A stretch of DNA of 64,000 nucleotides from Armigeres subalbatus. Lineage: Eukaryota; Arthropoda; Insecta; Diptera; Culicidae. The stretch is from assembly GCF_024139115.2 (NCBI RefSeq), contig NC_085141.1:175906994-175970993 (forward strand). Direction: 5' to 3'. A program made the translations under genes and the position numbers. The notes below the pieces were generated by a model. The model did not search any database. It saw only the letters and a program-made list of their open reading frames with translations, and was not told the DNA's origin. Shown here one piece after another: positions 9,830 through 20,644 of this stretch; positions within the stretch are counted from its first letter, which is position 1; the number at the start of each line of letters is the position of its first letter.

Positions 9830-11305
9830 CTTTTTATGACAAGTGAAGATATTCCACAAAAAAGCTATTAATAATTTTCTTATCAAAAGACTTATTTGCT
9901 GAATACTGTGCAAGACAAAACAAATAATTTTATGCTGTGCTAAGACAAAACAAATAATTTTATTCGGAACATCCTCAATTATGGAATATTTTTGACAAAA
10001 TGTTGTATTTGAATTGAATCAATTAATTTGAATGACAAACGAACAACTTTTATTGCAACTGTATACTTACATTTGTATTCTTTAATCTTGATTCGAAACA
10101 GGCTTTCTTTTTTGCTCATTCCAAGGTATCTGTCTTTTCTATAATTATGAGCACTAGCAGATTAACTATATTTACAAATATGAGACATTTCAGCTTTTTA
10201 GTTCAAATCTCAGTACCAACATTCTCTATTGCTCTGTGCAAACATTCTCTATTGCTGCCAAGAAGAGTGTGTTACAGCTCAAACATTTAAACTTGAAATT
10301 CTTGATATGTAGAATCACTTTAATGGCAAAGTATTGAACAATGCCAATTTGCTATAAAAATATTAAGAATTTTCATTTCATTTCCTGCTTTAGAAAAGTT
10401 TTCAGCATGATTACCTAATTCGGATTATTAGACATAAACAAAATCTAGACAATAAAATATATTTGAAAGAAATCTAAAATTCGTAGATTCGCGGATGTCA
10501 GGAGAAAGTTTTGGAAGTAAGAAATTTTGTCTGTTGTATCTTCTAGCCGTTGGAAGTTTTCTTCCCAAATATAATTTCAATAATTCCATTTACAGCAGTA
10601 AAAATATTCAACTTTTATTTTTATAGAAATGATTCCGTCAATGAATTATCGCTTTCATTACACATGTTTTAAATGTTATATGATTATATCAAACGTTTTA
10701 ACTTCAATCAAATAATTAAAAAAAGGCATTTTTAAGGTTCTTGTGAACAAAAAAATGCGCATTTGTAAGGTTTTAGTTAGAAATAGACCAAAAATACTAT
10801 GTACATTTCGAGCTAAACCGTTAAAAAACAGCTTATCGCAACTTTTCGCAAAACAAAATAGTGATTAATAGAAAGCTATTGCTTTAAGCTTTGTAATGAG
10901 CATAGAATCATTGCGGGCACTCATCGGCGCCAATACTTTTGGAAAACTTCAATCAGAAAAATGTGAGTATTTTAATTAATTTTGAATTTAAAGTTAACTT
11001 AAGTTGAGTTCTGTCACCTATATTTGACATAGACATATTATTTAAGACCCTGACAATGCAGTCTTGAAATAATATTGGGGTTAGCGATGTAATTGAAGCC
11101 GTGCGATGTTGATCTAAACGCGTTGTCAAACAGCGTTTTCATTCGAAAATCAGCATTCATGTTGAATTCAAAATGATGTAACAAAGTCAAAGCTCAACAA
11201 AACTACTTCAAATTTTGAATTTGAATCACGTAAGTATTCTATAAAATGAGAAAAATATAATTCCGACGGAAACACGAATTTCGATTTTTGAGGTTTTGGC
11301 TGCTC
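9830..11305. other. AT-rich intergenic sequence with small duplications
   Basis: No gene recognised. There is a tandem duplication of about 29 bp around GACAAAACAAATAATTTTAT (9,913-9,962) and a 22-23-bp duplication around AACATTCTCTATTGCT (10,217-10,258). Confidence 0.5.
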
Positions 11306-11307
11306 TC

Positions 11308-11475
11308 GAACCATTGTGCAGTGCCCAGGCTGCACTACCAGCTAAGTACACAACCCTTAGCTGGCGGTCTTTTGTCATCGGACGACCCGTGGAAGCGTGA
11401 GATAGGGACTTGTGGGGACCAGAGCTCTGTTGGGCGCTCCTTCCTTGATGTCAACCCACCATTTTGCAGCCCAAT
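11308..11475 (+). repeat. Dispersed repeat family, copy 2
   Basis: GTGCCCAGGCTGCACTACCA, then AGCTAAGTACACAACCC, TTAGCTGGCGGTC, ATCGGACGACCCGTGGAAGC and GATGTCAACCCACCATTTTG match the copy at 54,300-54,560 nearly base for base. The 98-codon open frame across it is probably not translated. Confidence 0.6.
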
Positions 11476-11554
11476 GAAAAGTAATCGTCGCGTAAATAAT
11501 AAAGACGTGGAAAATTACACTATTCTTGGCGTACATGGATCTTTTCCAACAAAT

Positions 11555-11640
11555 TCGCCCAATGCAATTTACATAGCATTATGACACTTATTCGCATACA
11601 AAGTGACATAATGCTATACAAATTGCATACAATCAGGTGA
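11555..11640. repeat. Short hairpin, possible MITE core
   Basis: TGCAATTTACATAGCATTAT (11,562) is matched in reverse by ATAATGCTATACAAATTGCA (ending 11,629), with a GACACTT...AAGTGAC loop stem. Further complementary pieces lie outside (AAAATTACACT / CGTGTAAATTT). Confidence 0.5.
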
Positions 11641-11767
11641 TATTATCGTTAAAATTTACACTCTTTTTGGCATTCCCTTTATGTGCATTACTTTCGTGTA
11701 AATTTCAACAACTTTTTCTATCTGTATATCTGTATCTATTGTATACAATACCAAAATTATAAACAAA

Positions 11768-13030
11768 ATGCTTTAGGCATAATATGCCTAGGTATTTCAA
11801 TACAAAACGAATAATAATTTGTGATGAGCTTGGTATTGAAATACCTAAGCAATAGGGTGGCTCAAATTCGTATGGAAAAAACTTGGAATTTCAGCTAAAT
11901 CGGTCAACGTTTGGGCGGTGCTAAACTCGTTGGAAGTTTATATGCAAAAATGTATGCAGAAACATCCAAAAAACAGTGATTTGTAGTTAGACGGCACGGA
12001 CGGCACTGTAGAGAAGCTCACGGATTAAAATAAATAAATACATATTATCAATTGAAGTCGTATAAGAAACTCTCAAAATAAGATTGAGATGAGATTATAT
12101 AAAAATATTAATAATAATAATTTAAAAGAATCAGAATAAACAAAGATTGTCTATTCCAAAAAGGCAGGTACAGGATGATGGATAAATAAATTTTAATCGC
12201 AGTAGGCATAAGGTATTCAAAATAGATGGTGTAATTGAATGGGCATGATAAAAGATTAATGGGGTAGATCGGAGTAGGCGTAGGATATTTGAAAACAGAT
12301 GGTGTGAATGAACGAGTAGAATTCAAACAATGGAATTCAATCGCAGCAAGCATAGGATATTTGAAAATGAAGCGGTGTAATTGAATTTGAAAAATATTGG
12401 AATCGCAGCAGGCTTAGGAGATTAGCTTCAGTTTGTTGGATGATTTGAAGTGGAATAAACGTGTTTCCAAACAAGTGCCAAAAAAGTAAATTATTTACTT
12501 ACTATTATTAAGTCCGATTATTCAAAAATTACGAGTCACGACAGGCACAATTTACGATGAAGAACTATGATTCTCTTTCAGATCATGAAGAATTTAAAAC
12601 AGAATGTTGTGCTGAAAACCACGAAAAGATTAGTGTTTGCTCGGCAAAGTTATTAGTATTCCTCTAAGTAAAGAAATAAATTCACCTCTACAACACTCCA
12701 GTAAAATGCTAAAATCTTTGCCTAAAAAACTCTAATCTTCTCGCAGTTTTCAGCATAACATTATGTATTGAATTCTACAAGAACTGAATGAGAGTCATGG
12801 CTCTTCATCGTAAATTGTGCCGTACAACTGCAAATCAATGTTTTTCGATGTTTCTGCATACATTTTTGCATATAAACTTTTAACGAGTTTAGCTTCACCC
12901 AAACGTTGACCGATTTGGCTGAAATAGCATCAAATAGAACAGAATAAGAGGGCAGCCCATCAAAAAATTTGAAAAAGTGTTTTTGGGCCACCTTACTAAG
13001 CATGTTATGCCTAAATTATTTTGCATATTA
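11768..13030. mobile_element. Foldback element disrupted by an hAT-like insertion
   Basis: TTTAGGCATAATATGCCTAG (11,772) and GGTATTTCAATAC (11,790) pair with GTATTGAAATACC (11,833) and, past the insertion, with TGTTATGCCTAAA (13,003-13,016). The left half of a palindromic element and its far tip are therefore separated by the insertion at 11,853-12,995. Confidence 0.55.
11853..12995. mobile_element. TAGGGTGGCTCAAA hAT-like foldback element, copy 1
   Basis: The left end is TAGGGTGGCTCAAAT and the right end is the imperfect inverse GGGCCACCTTA. Flanks are CTAAGCAA (11,845-11,852) and CTAAGCAT (12,996-13,003), an 8-bp target duplication with one mismatch. Subterminal sequence is also inverted: ATCGGTCAACGTTTGGGCGG on the left pairs with CCAAACGTTGACCGATTT on the right, and GCAGAAACATCC pairs with GATGTTTCTGC. 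It is 1,143 bp with no transposase frame, so it is non-autonomous. The 8-bp duplication points to hAT. A 688-bp relative lies at 55,434-56,121. Confidence 0.75.
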
Positions 13031-14765
13031 ATTTTTGGTATTATTTTTGGGTATTTTACCTTTTATGCAAAACTAGTTTATTTAACACAGTATGGTATCA
13101 ATAACAGAATAAGGTATATTGAGTTAATTTCTCCTGCTCGGACAAGCACACATCCAAAAATTGCAATAAATTTATCAAAATCGTACATTTATATGTTATA
13201 AATCATGTGTATAAACTCCAACTGTGGCTGTTGTTAAGATTGAATTTGTAGGGATTTGTAAATACTCAGAATATAGCATGAGTTGTTATTGCGAAATTAC
13301 TTTATTTATTTGTATAAGAATGTGTAATGACCAATAATGCATCTGTATAAACAATTACGTCTCCCCTCTCAAGTTTTTTGTGAATTTGAGGGAGAACGGG
13401 AGAAATGATAAAATTACTGAGAAATATCATGATTTCCTAATACCGTAAAAAATTCAATTAGTTTCATATTTAGTTTGTCTCAATATATTTTTTTTATTTT
13501 CCACTCCCTTTCACCACTCGAATATTTATTTATCATGTTTTTTTAGCCTGATTCCTGAAAGAATAAACTACTTAATTCGCTTAGAATCATTAAGATATAT
13601 AAGATACATAAGAACTTAAGTAAAAGCAAGTCGAAATCACTTTTCTGTACACACACACATACGGGCAATAAATATGGAACCCCTGACCATAAATCGTTTT
13701 TGAGTGAGCAGATTACGCTCACGTAGACAAAAGCATGAACATCTTGGTTAATTGTCCTCGTTTTGGACAAAAGGATAACATATCATATTACTAAAAGAAA
13801 CTGATCTTTGCTTTATCATATTCGATTATGTTACGTGCAAATTACATCTTTCTTTGTACCTATCGCCTTTCACATTGAGCGGTGTCAAAATCCCCATGAA
13901 CATCTTTTCCATATCCGTGCGATGGCTAATCAAGTAAATAAACACGAATCAGTTCAGGCACCCAGGTATTTCCAAGAATATATTTTTTTTCTGCGCTCCA
14001 AACCCCGCATAATGCTAGCAAACGAGGGCGACACAGAATGAAAATCCGCTTAGGAATCGTAGGCCCCTCCAACGCAGCCCGGAGGAAATAGCACAGAAGC
14101 AGCTTATCGCTCGTCGTGTGCTCCGTTCCTTTCGCGTGAATGCTGAGGAGGAATGCGCGCCAAATTGTTGTCGTTGAGACGACTTTTGTTTTAAGAAATT
14201 CTCGTTAGTTGAGTATCCGCCAATGTTTTCATACCTCCACGATTACCATACAGTAAACAGTCCTTTGGATACACTGATATCCATGGCGGGGATTTTCTTA
14301 GTAACGCTTGGGGCAATCTTCAGACATATACGTCTTTCTTTGTCCCATGTTAGCTTTAATCCAACAGTGGTTAAGAGCGAGTAGTGAAAAACTTATCCGC
14401 TCGTTTAAAATAGTGAAGCTAGAAAATGATTTTACTTTACGTGTCTTGAATATTACCCCTTAATATTTATTACTGATAATATATTATATAATGTTAAATG
14501 ATAATCAATAATAACAGCTTGTATTCCTGTTTAAGCCTTATAATCCTTAAATAAAGTAGGCAATTTTCGAAAAATCTTCTATTAATATTTGGCAATCATC
14601 AAAAAGATCCAGTTTTATGAGACAGAGGTGACTTTCAATAGAAACATCAGAAACACTTCGATCGGTAGTGCCATGCAATGTAAGTGTACGAAGCTGGACT
14701 AATTAGTGGAAATGATAAATAGTTACTAAGAAAATTTAAGTCGATAGTGAAAACCCCAAATTAAT
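13031..14765. other. Intergenic sequence without recognised features
   Basis: Mostly AT-rich. A more GC-balanced stretch at 14,000-14,180 has no open frame or domain I recognise. ACACACACATA near 13,653 is a minor simple repeat. Confidence 0.45.
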
Positions 14766-14767
14766 TT

Positions 14768-14945
14768 ACCCCTCCTTAGCTTAGTGGCTAGATGCGCGTC
14801 TACAAATCAAGACCATGCTGAGGGTGATTGAGTTCGATTCTTGGTCCGATCTAGGAAATTTTTGGGTTGAAAAAGTTTCTCGACATCCTCTGGCATTAAA
14901 ATATCATCAAGATGACTTTAGAATGATCTAAAAAAAAAATTTTTT
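14768..14945 (+). mobile_element. Feilai-like tRNA-derived SINE
   Basis: CCCTCCTTAGCTTAGTGGCT then AGATGCG looks like a Pol III A box, and GAGTTCGATTCTTGG at 14,829 like a B box, about 50 bp apart. This is followed by the SINE body TCTAGGAAATTTTTGGGTTG, TTCTCGACATCC and GGCATTAAAATATCATC. The same plan is seen on the minus strand at 48,860-49,083. It is recognised as the Aedes Feilai type. The 3' end is unclear and degraded. Confidence 0.75.
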
Positions 14946-15166
14946 GAATTTGGCTGGACTAAAAATTCGTTTGTAAAACAAACATATGTTCTAAAGGCAA
15001 ATTGATTTTTTGTTTATAAGGAAATATAGACACTTACATTTGGCTTGAGTGCCTTCAATGTGATTTTTGAAAATTTATTTTGATCGTCCTAAAAATTCTC
15101 GCGGAAAAAAATATTTAGCACGTGGTAGTCAGGCGTATATGATTTTGACTATTATTACTATCTATA
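14946..15166. other. Unassigned AT-rich DNA
   Basis: Nothing recognised between the SINE and the hAT terminus. Confidence 0.4.
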
Positions 15167-15167
15167 T

Positions 15168-15744
15168 CAGGGCTGCCCAACGTACGGCCCGCGGGCCGGA
15201 TGCGGCCCTCGGCTCCATTTTTTGTGGCCCGCGGCGGGTAAGGAAAATAAACTCAGATTCGGCCCGCCAGTTTTTCTAGCTGGCTCGGGAAGCTCTTTTT
15301 TATTATACATTATTTAATACGTAAGTTTTAAATCAAATCTTGAAACGTTTCCAATAAAGATTGGCATGAGTAGTTTACGTTCACGTTGAAAAAAGGAAGA
15401 CTGGTTTGCTCAATTTGTTCAGAAAGTTTGGCTATATTGAAAGAATCAAATCTGAATCCAAGCATTCTATGAAATATGATATTTGAAATGATATGGAAAT
15501 GTTAATATCATCTTCCAAACTTGGACGTACATGTTCATGATAGCATTAGAGGCGAAAGTATAGAATTGATAGTTCCGTTAGGATACGGCAGGCATGAAGA
15601 ATGTTTTTATAGAAGTCGATTTGAAAGCGAGCGGAGGGCAATATTTGTGATGGCACATATCACACGACCTTCCTTCTGCCAAGCTCCCGTATGAAGGGGG
15701 AGGGAAGAATATCAGTGTGGAAGCTGATATATCTCCACTGGCCA
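15168..15744. mobile_element. hAT-type element, one terminus
   Basis: CAGGGCTGCCCAACGTACGG followed by CCCGCGGGCCGGATGCGGCC is the kind of terminus I know from hAT elements of the Charlie/GTF2IRD2-like group (CAGGGCTGCCCAAC...). The sequence after it is AT-rich with no clear transposase frame. The opposite terminus was not found before the inverted duplication starts at 15,745. Confidence 0.55.
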
Positions 15745-15786
15745 GTATGAAGGTGACAAATCCCAGGCCTGGGCTGAACCCCAACC

Positions 15787-16480
15787 ATATGTCCTGACGT
15801 CGATAATGTCGGAGAAGTGCCGTCCATCAATCAGAACGTGGTCGATTTGTGATTCTGTCTGCAGTGGTGATCTCCAGGTGTACCGATACGGGAGGCTGTG
15901 TTGGAAGTAGGTGCTGCGAATGGCCATATTCTTGGAGGCGACGAAAGGCCGTTTTCGTTCGTCAGTCGGTGAGCGCTAAACTTCCCAATAGTCGGTCTAA
16001 ACTTCACCTCTTGGCCAACCTGAACGTTCAAATCTCCTATGATGATTTTGACGTTGTGGCTTGGGCAGCTGTCGTACTCACGTTCCAGCTGCGCGTAAAA
16101 TGCGTCCTTATCATCATCAGTGCTTCCGGAGTGTGGGCTATGGACGTTGATAATGCTGAAGTTGAAGAACTGGCCTTTGATCCTCAACCTGCACAATCTT
16201 TCATTGATCTGTCACCACCCGATCACGCGCATTTGCATATCGCCCATCACTAGTCCCTCGCTTTTGTGAGCCGATCTTGACATGGAGAACAGACGCTCAG
16301 TAGGATTTGCACCTCCGGAGAGGAGCAAACCCCCTCCTTCCCTGTCAGCATACGACCATAGTTCCCACCGGGGTTGGTTACCCGATCTAAGGTTGCTCGT
16401 ATCCCGGCCATCATCACGGGGAGGTAGGGATAGGAGTAGCTGCGTAAGAGGCTAAGGACCACGAGATGGGGTCTATTTTA
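15787..16480 (-). pseudogene. RTE endonuclease fragment, left arm
   Basis: The minus-strand frame 16,196-15,831 carries CRLRIKGQFFNFSIINVHSP, KDAFYAQLEREYDS and KIIIGDLNVQVGQE, the APE-type endonuclease region with the D-x-N catalytic pair. A frameshift near 15,960-15,930 moves the next part (RSTYFQHSLPYRYTWRSP, ESQIDHVLIDGRHFSDIID) to another frame. Upstream to 16,480 is the 5' part of the element (TAACCAACCCCGG, GTATGCTGACAGGGAAGG). The copy stops at DVRTY where the 24,216-type element begins. It is non-functional. Confidence 0.8.
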
Positions 16481-16530
16481 TTCCTTCAGGTACGCGAAGT
16501 ACCAATGGTACGCTTTACCCAGCATTTGGA

Positions 16531-16648
16531 TGGTAAGGAAAATGAATTATTTAACTTTTTAACGGTTCATAATGTGCATATTGTCATTACAATGACAATA
16601 TGCACATTATGAACTGTTATAAATTTGAATAATTCATTTTTCTTACCA
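16531..16648. mobile_element. Palindromic MITE, left arm
   Basis: An almost perfect 118-bp palindrome: TGGTAAGGAAAATGAATTAT on the left, CATAATGTGCATATTGTCAT meeting its own complement in the centre, and ATAATTCATTTTTCTTACCA on the right. The same element is at 23,351-23,467. Confidence 0.75.
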
Positions 16649-16729
16649 TTATATATAACTAAAACATATCTAAAGCCTAGACTCTCCATCGAAATTGTCG
16701 GCTTGAGAGCGCCTGTTACGGCCAGCAGC

Positions 16730-16994
16730 AAGCCACCGGGGTGCTTTATTCTGGCACCACACCAGCGGATGCAGCATGCCTCATGCTGCCAGCCGCACTC
16801 CAAAACACCACTAGAATTCCATTAAATACTTACCCTTTTTTCATGCATTCCTTGCTCCGCATCTGGAGCATCATAAAACATACCTAGAATTAACAAACAC
16901 AAAATATTAATCAAATTCAACACATTATAATGCAATGTTACCTACCTCCTGTTGCCATCTAATTAATAAAGTTTGTTATTGTTTACGTCGAAGG
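16730..16994 (-). repeat. Exon cassette direct repeat, copy 1
   Basis: This 265-bp unit (AAGCCACCGGGG ... GTTTACGTCGAAGG) recurs at 18,739-19,003 and, inverted and diverged, in the right arm. On the minus strand it reads ATGGCAACAGGAG, a GT...AG intron of about 65 bp with TGTTTGTTAATTCTAG, then the exon from GTATGTTTTATGATGCTCC to GAAAAAAGG and a GTAAGT donor. Conceptual translation is MATGGMFYDAPDAEQGMHEK plus R. I do not recognise the peptide. Confidence 0.55.
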
Positions 16995-18738
16995 CTGTTC
17001 GGCCACATTGAGAGTTGACGTAAAGTCAATGTCAACTTCTCTCCACGAACAGCCTAGATAGCCGTGTGATGTCGGCAGCTGGTTATCTGGCTAAGAATAA
17101 CATTACGGATTGCCTGTTCCAGTGGTAAAAGTCCACCATACAGGTAACCCCTAATTTTCGGTGTGATGCGGCTTTATGCTTACCGTGCCTACGAATGAAT
17201 GGTTAGGGGGGTCTAATAAGAACCTAACCGCAAACGGAGCCTGTGAAGCACCAGGGCCCCCTTCACAGTATTTTAGCCCTCGCTGCGCTAACCGGAGCTA
17301 TGGCGTAGTTGACTTTTTACTTCTCCGAGATAATCGGCTACTCTTATTCAACTTCATCATGAGGTTAAATAAGAGTAGGGTTATGAATATGTGTTTTAAT
17401 TAGTTTTCAACAAATTGTCACCTATATGGATTCGCATTATGCGTTTTATACAATGTGCTTTGTGTATGTTACCTATATGGATTCGCATTATGCTTTTTTC
17501 ACAGTGTACTCTGTGTCTTGTCCTTGACGTTTGGCTTCGGCTACTCTTGTTCAATCTCAACGTGAGGTTAAATAAGAGTGGGGTTATGAATAAGTGTTTT
17601 ACTTAGTTTTCAACAAATTGTCACCTATATGGATTCGCATTATGCGTTTTTCACAGTGTACTCTGTGACTCGTCTTTGACGTTCGGCTTTGGCTACTCTT
17701 GTTCATCCTCAACGTGAGTGTGGGATTTTGAATATGTGTTTTACTTAGTTTTTCAACAAACTTCCACCTATATGGATTCGCATTATGCATTTTTTTTTAC
17801 AATGTACTTTGTGTTCGTCACCTTTATGGATTCGCATTATGCGTTTTTCACAGTGTACTCTGTGTCTCGTCCTTGACGTTCTGCTTCGGCTACTCTTGTT
17901 CAATCTCAACGTGAGGTTAAATAAGAGTGGGGTTATGGATACGTGTTTTACTTAGTTTTCAACAAATTGTCACCTATATGGATTCGCATTATGCGTTTTT
18001 TATAATGTACTTTGTGTATGTTACCTATATGGATTCGCATTATGCGTTTTTCACAGTGTACTCTGTGTTTCGTTCTTGACGTTCGGGTTCGGCTACTCTT
18101 GTTCAATCTCAACGTGAGGTTCAATAAGAATGGGGTTATGAATATGTGTTTTACTTAGTTTTCAACAAATTGCCACCTATATGGATTCGCATTATGCGTT
18201 TTTTTTACAATGTACTTTGTGTATGTTACCTATATGGATTCGCATTAAGCGTTTTTCACAGTGTACTCTGTGTCTTGTCTTTGACGTTCGGCTTTGGCTA
18301 CTCTTGTTCATCCCCAACGTGAGTGTGGGGTTATGAATATGTGTTTTACTTAGTTTTTCAACAAACTTCCACCTATATGAATTCGCATTATGCATTTTTT
18401 TTACAATGTACTTTGTGATTGTCACCTATATGGATTCGCATTATGCGTTTTTCACAGTGCACTCTGTGTTTCGTCTTTGACGTTCGTCCATTGTGACATC
18501 CTCTGTGTTTTTGTGACCTCTCTTTAGTCCCTAGCTAAATGCGTGTGAGTCTACATAATTGGCTTTCCTAGAAATGGTTCCATTCTCCTTTCCAACTTCA
18601 CTTCCTCTTCCTTTCCCCTTTTCACTTCCTTTTCCGTCAGGTAAATGATGAGAAAGGCCAGTGAAGGCGATGGCACAAATCTCCCAAATTGAGGGGAACG
18701 TGCCTCCTGAGCCGACGTTCTGATACCTGATACCTGAT
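16995..18738. mobile_element. 1,744-bp insert between 265-bp direct repeats
   Basis: It opens with a hairpin: GGCTGTTCGGCCACATTGAG (first two bases in the flank) against CTCTCCACGAACAGCC, with GTTGACGTAAAGTCAATGTC between. GC-richer sequence follows, with CCAGTGGTAAAAGTCCACC and AAGCACCAGGGCCCCC (17,000-17,320), then the composite tandem array, then 18,490-18,738 with CTCCTTTCC/CTTCCTCTTCC pyrimidine runs and TGATACCTGATACCTGATAA at the edge. The right arm lacks it. Its flanking 265-bp repeats are too long for a normal target duplication. Confidence 0.55.
17322..18490. repeat. Composite tandem satellite, about 200-bp period
   Basis: CACCTATATGGATTCGCATT followed by ATGCG occurs near 17,420, 17,470, 17,620, 17,768, 17,819, 17,971, 18,022, 18,174, 18,226, 18,369 and 18,421. 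Spacings alternate about 51 and 150 bp, giving a higher-order unit near 200 bp; one unit lacks the short part. Each unit also carries CAGTGTACTCTGTG, TCTTGACGTTCGGCT-type sequence, GGCTACTCTTGTTCAATCTC and GGGGTTATGAATATGTGTTT. A weak ACTCTT/AAGAGT stem recurs in each unit. It is present only in the left arm. Confidence 0.8.
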
Positions 18739-19003
18739 AAGCCACCGGGGTGCTTTATTCTGGCACCACACCAGCGGATGCAGCATGCCTCATGCTGCCA
18801 GCCGCACTCCAAAACACCACTAGAATTCCATTAAATACTTACCCTTTTTTCATGCATTCCTTGCTCCGCATCTGGAGCATCATAAAACATACCTAGAATT
18901 AACAAACACAAAATATTAATCAAATTAAACACATTATAATGCAATGTTACCTACCTCCTGTTGCCATCTAATTAATAAAGTTTGTTATTGTTTACGTCGA
19001 AGG
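18739..19003 (-). repeat. Exon cassette direct repeat, copy 2
   Basis: Nearly identical to 16,730-16,994 over its full 265 bp, including the minus-strand ATGGCAACAGGAG start, the small intron and the FYDAPDAEQGMHEKR exon. Its inner neighbour (TACTAGAAGTTCAGGCATTG) continues the homology with the right arm, whereas copy 1 is followed by the insert. Confidence 0.6.
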
Positions 19004-19033
19004 TACTAGAAGTTCAGGCATTGTTACACAGTT

Positions 19034-19348
19034 AGAAAAAAGTACCTAATATTAGGTACTTTTCACTCAAATCTGGGGTTCAGTGTGGGAACCCAAAATT
19101 AAGTATTTTTCTTGAAATTAATTAAATTCACTTAATATTAAGTAAAATATACTCAATTTTGAATAGAAACTAACAAAAGCAAAGGTCAATTTAACTCAAC
19201 TTTTGTAAACATGAGATTACTCAACGTTGGGTTTCCCACACTTTAATGCCCTTGTTGAGTGGTTTTGCTCTTTATTTTATGACAACAAAGGGAAGAGGGA
19301 GGGAGATGCAAGAGAAAAAAAGTACCTAAAATTAGGTACTTTTTCGCA
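19034..19348. mobile_element. Palindrome-bounded block, left arm
   Basis: Bounded by two near-perfect palindromes, AAAGTACCTAATATTAGGTA plus CTTTT (19,040) and AAAGTACCTAAAATTAGGTA plus CTTTTT (19,322). Inside are paired TGTGGGAACCC / GGGTTTCCCACA and shorter ACTTAATATTAAGT and ACTCAATTTTGA motifs. It is probably a MITE-like unit. The mirror copy is at about 22,650-22,966. Confidence 0.5.
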
Positions 19349-19889
19349 ACCTAGCGGCTACTGAATAAGCTCGAGATTCCCAAAATTGGACGCATAGTCA
19401 AATCACTCGCAATCCATTTGTCAAGCCAACACTTCCACAAGTGTATTGTACACGTTCATACTAGCCACCCTATAACCAGAGACCGGCGGAGTGAAAAATT
19501 GTCAAATGGCAACGTATGAAAATGCATGAAATAGTAGAAAATAATACTGGCATCACTTGAACTTTTGCTTGCTTCTTATGGATGCAAAAAAGTAAACAAA
19601 TCAATTGGAACCGCTTTGACGGTTTGATTGGAAACAAGATAGCGTCTTCACGCCGATCTCTTATTGTAGTATTTCTAGCTCATACTAGAGGAGCGTGAGT
19701 ATTTAGAGTATCTGGGGGCTACACACATTCTTCATAAGCAACTGTACTGATCAAGTGAGGTTGTGTGAGCATTTGCCTGTCCGGTCGTCAGACTCATACC
19801 CGACCGCATTGCGTAGGCAAGAGCACGCAACTCAGGTTCATTTCAATCAAAGTTAATTGCCTTTATTCCGAGGATTATACCACCCGACT

Positions 19890-20000
19890 TGAATATGTAC
19901 ATTATGTGGAAGATAATGATTTGAAAAATGTATTGGAGGGAAAGTGGTTAGCTCCAATACATTTTTCAAATCATTATCTTCCAAATAATGTACATATTCA
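19890..20000. repeat. Long hairpin at the inner edge of the left arm
   Basis: TGAATATGTACATTATGTGG and onward to TTGGAG pairs with CTCCAATACATTTTTCAAAT to ...TGTACATATTCA. The arms are about 48 bp around a 13-base loop, with a couple of mismatches. A diverged piece of one arm occurs at 22,047-22,076. Confidence 0.7.
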
Positions 20001-20284
20001 TTCATACCTATGAGTTCTCAGAATTTCCCAAAACAAAAAAAAACATGATAATCCGGATCTTGCACATCCACCGCGTCCTATACAAAACACGTTCAATTAG
20101 GCTCTGATTAATTTGCTTACCGATCGCACAAAACAGAACACAAATGCTTGGATTTCTTCGAGTAGCGGAAACATATAAATAATTCAGATATTATTTACGG
20201 CACAATAACATTTTTTATATCTCACGAACAGATAGTAAATATAGTAATAATACTGTTTGTGTGACAACTGTTTGTTTTGTATTT
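20001..20284. other. Spacer of the inverted duplication, unassigned part
   Basis: AT-rich, no feature recognised. Confidence 0.4.
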
Positions 20285-20640
20285 TAGTAAAAACGGCTAC
20301 TCAGTTTTAATTTAGTAAAACGAGTGTGTTTTTTACCCAACGTAAGGCAAGAAAATACTGTCGTTTTTTGCGAGGTTTTTTGTCTATTGTTTGGTCTAAC
20401 TTTAACTGTCACGGTTGAAAATTTTGTTTGTTGGTGCATTTTTTCACTTAAAAAGTCCAGTGGTTCTAAAGAAATGTACCAAAAAATAAAATTTTTCACC
20501 GTGACAGTTAAAGTTAGACCAAACAATAAACAAAAAACAGAATTTCCCCCTGAGGAAGACACAATCCCTGTGTCGAAACGTTGAGTAAATAACATACTCG
20601 TTTTAATAAACTAAGACTGAGTAGCCGTTTTTTTTATTAA
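20285..20640. mobile_element. Foldback element with hammerhead-like motif
   Basis: The outer arms are AAAACGGCTACTCAG with AGTAAAACGAGT on the left, and ACTCGTTTTAATAAACT with CTGAGTAGCCGTTTT on the right. The inner arms are TTTGGTCTAACTTTAACTGT and ACAGTTAAAGTTAGACCAAA. Near the right side is CCCCTGAGGAAGACACAATC then CCTGTGTCGAAACGTTG, resembling the CTGANGA...GAAAC hammerhead core of Penelope-like terminal repeats. A related left end is at 55,413-55,433, broken by an hAT-like insertion. Confidence 0.55.
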
Positions 20641-20644
20641 AATA

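Larger units (their letters stand above)
15745..19892. repeat. Left arm of a large inverted duplication
   Basis: From the outer edge inward this arm holds a 42-bp tip of the element at 24,216, an RTE endonuclease fragment (minus), a palindromic MITE, an exon cassette, an insert with satellite, a second exon cassette copy, a palindrome-bearing block and unique-looking sequence. It matches the reverse complement of 22,107-24,257. Without the 2,009 bp made of one cassette copy plus the insert, the arm is about 2,139 bp against 2,151 bp on the right. Confidence 0.85.

Noticed and set aside
14769..14860. Functional tRNA genes at the SINE heads (also 49,000-49,083)
   Set aside because: The A and B boxes are followed by a SINE body and the acceptor stem does not close; these are SINE heads, not tRNA genes.
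16567..16803. Cysteine-rich minus-strand frame (ECGWQHEACCIRWCGARIKH)
   Set aside because: It spans the edge of the exon cassette and the palindromic MITE and ends inside the MITE. The intron that would join it to the FYDAPDAEQGMHEKR exon would be under 25 bp, so it is not a plausible third exon.
20284..20595. Overlapping plus and minus frames of 86 and 103 codons
   Set aside because: They arise from the palindromic arms of the foldback, which encode similar peptides on both strands.
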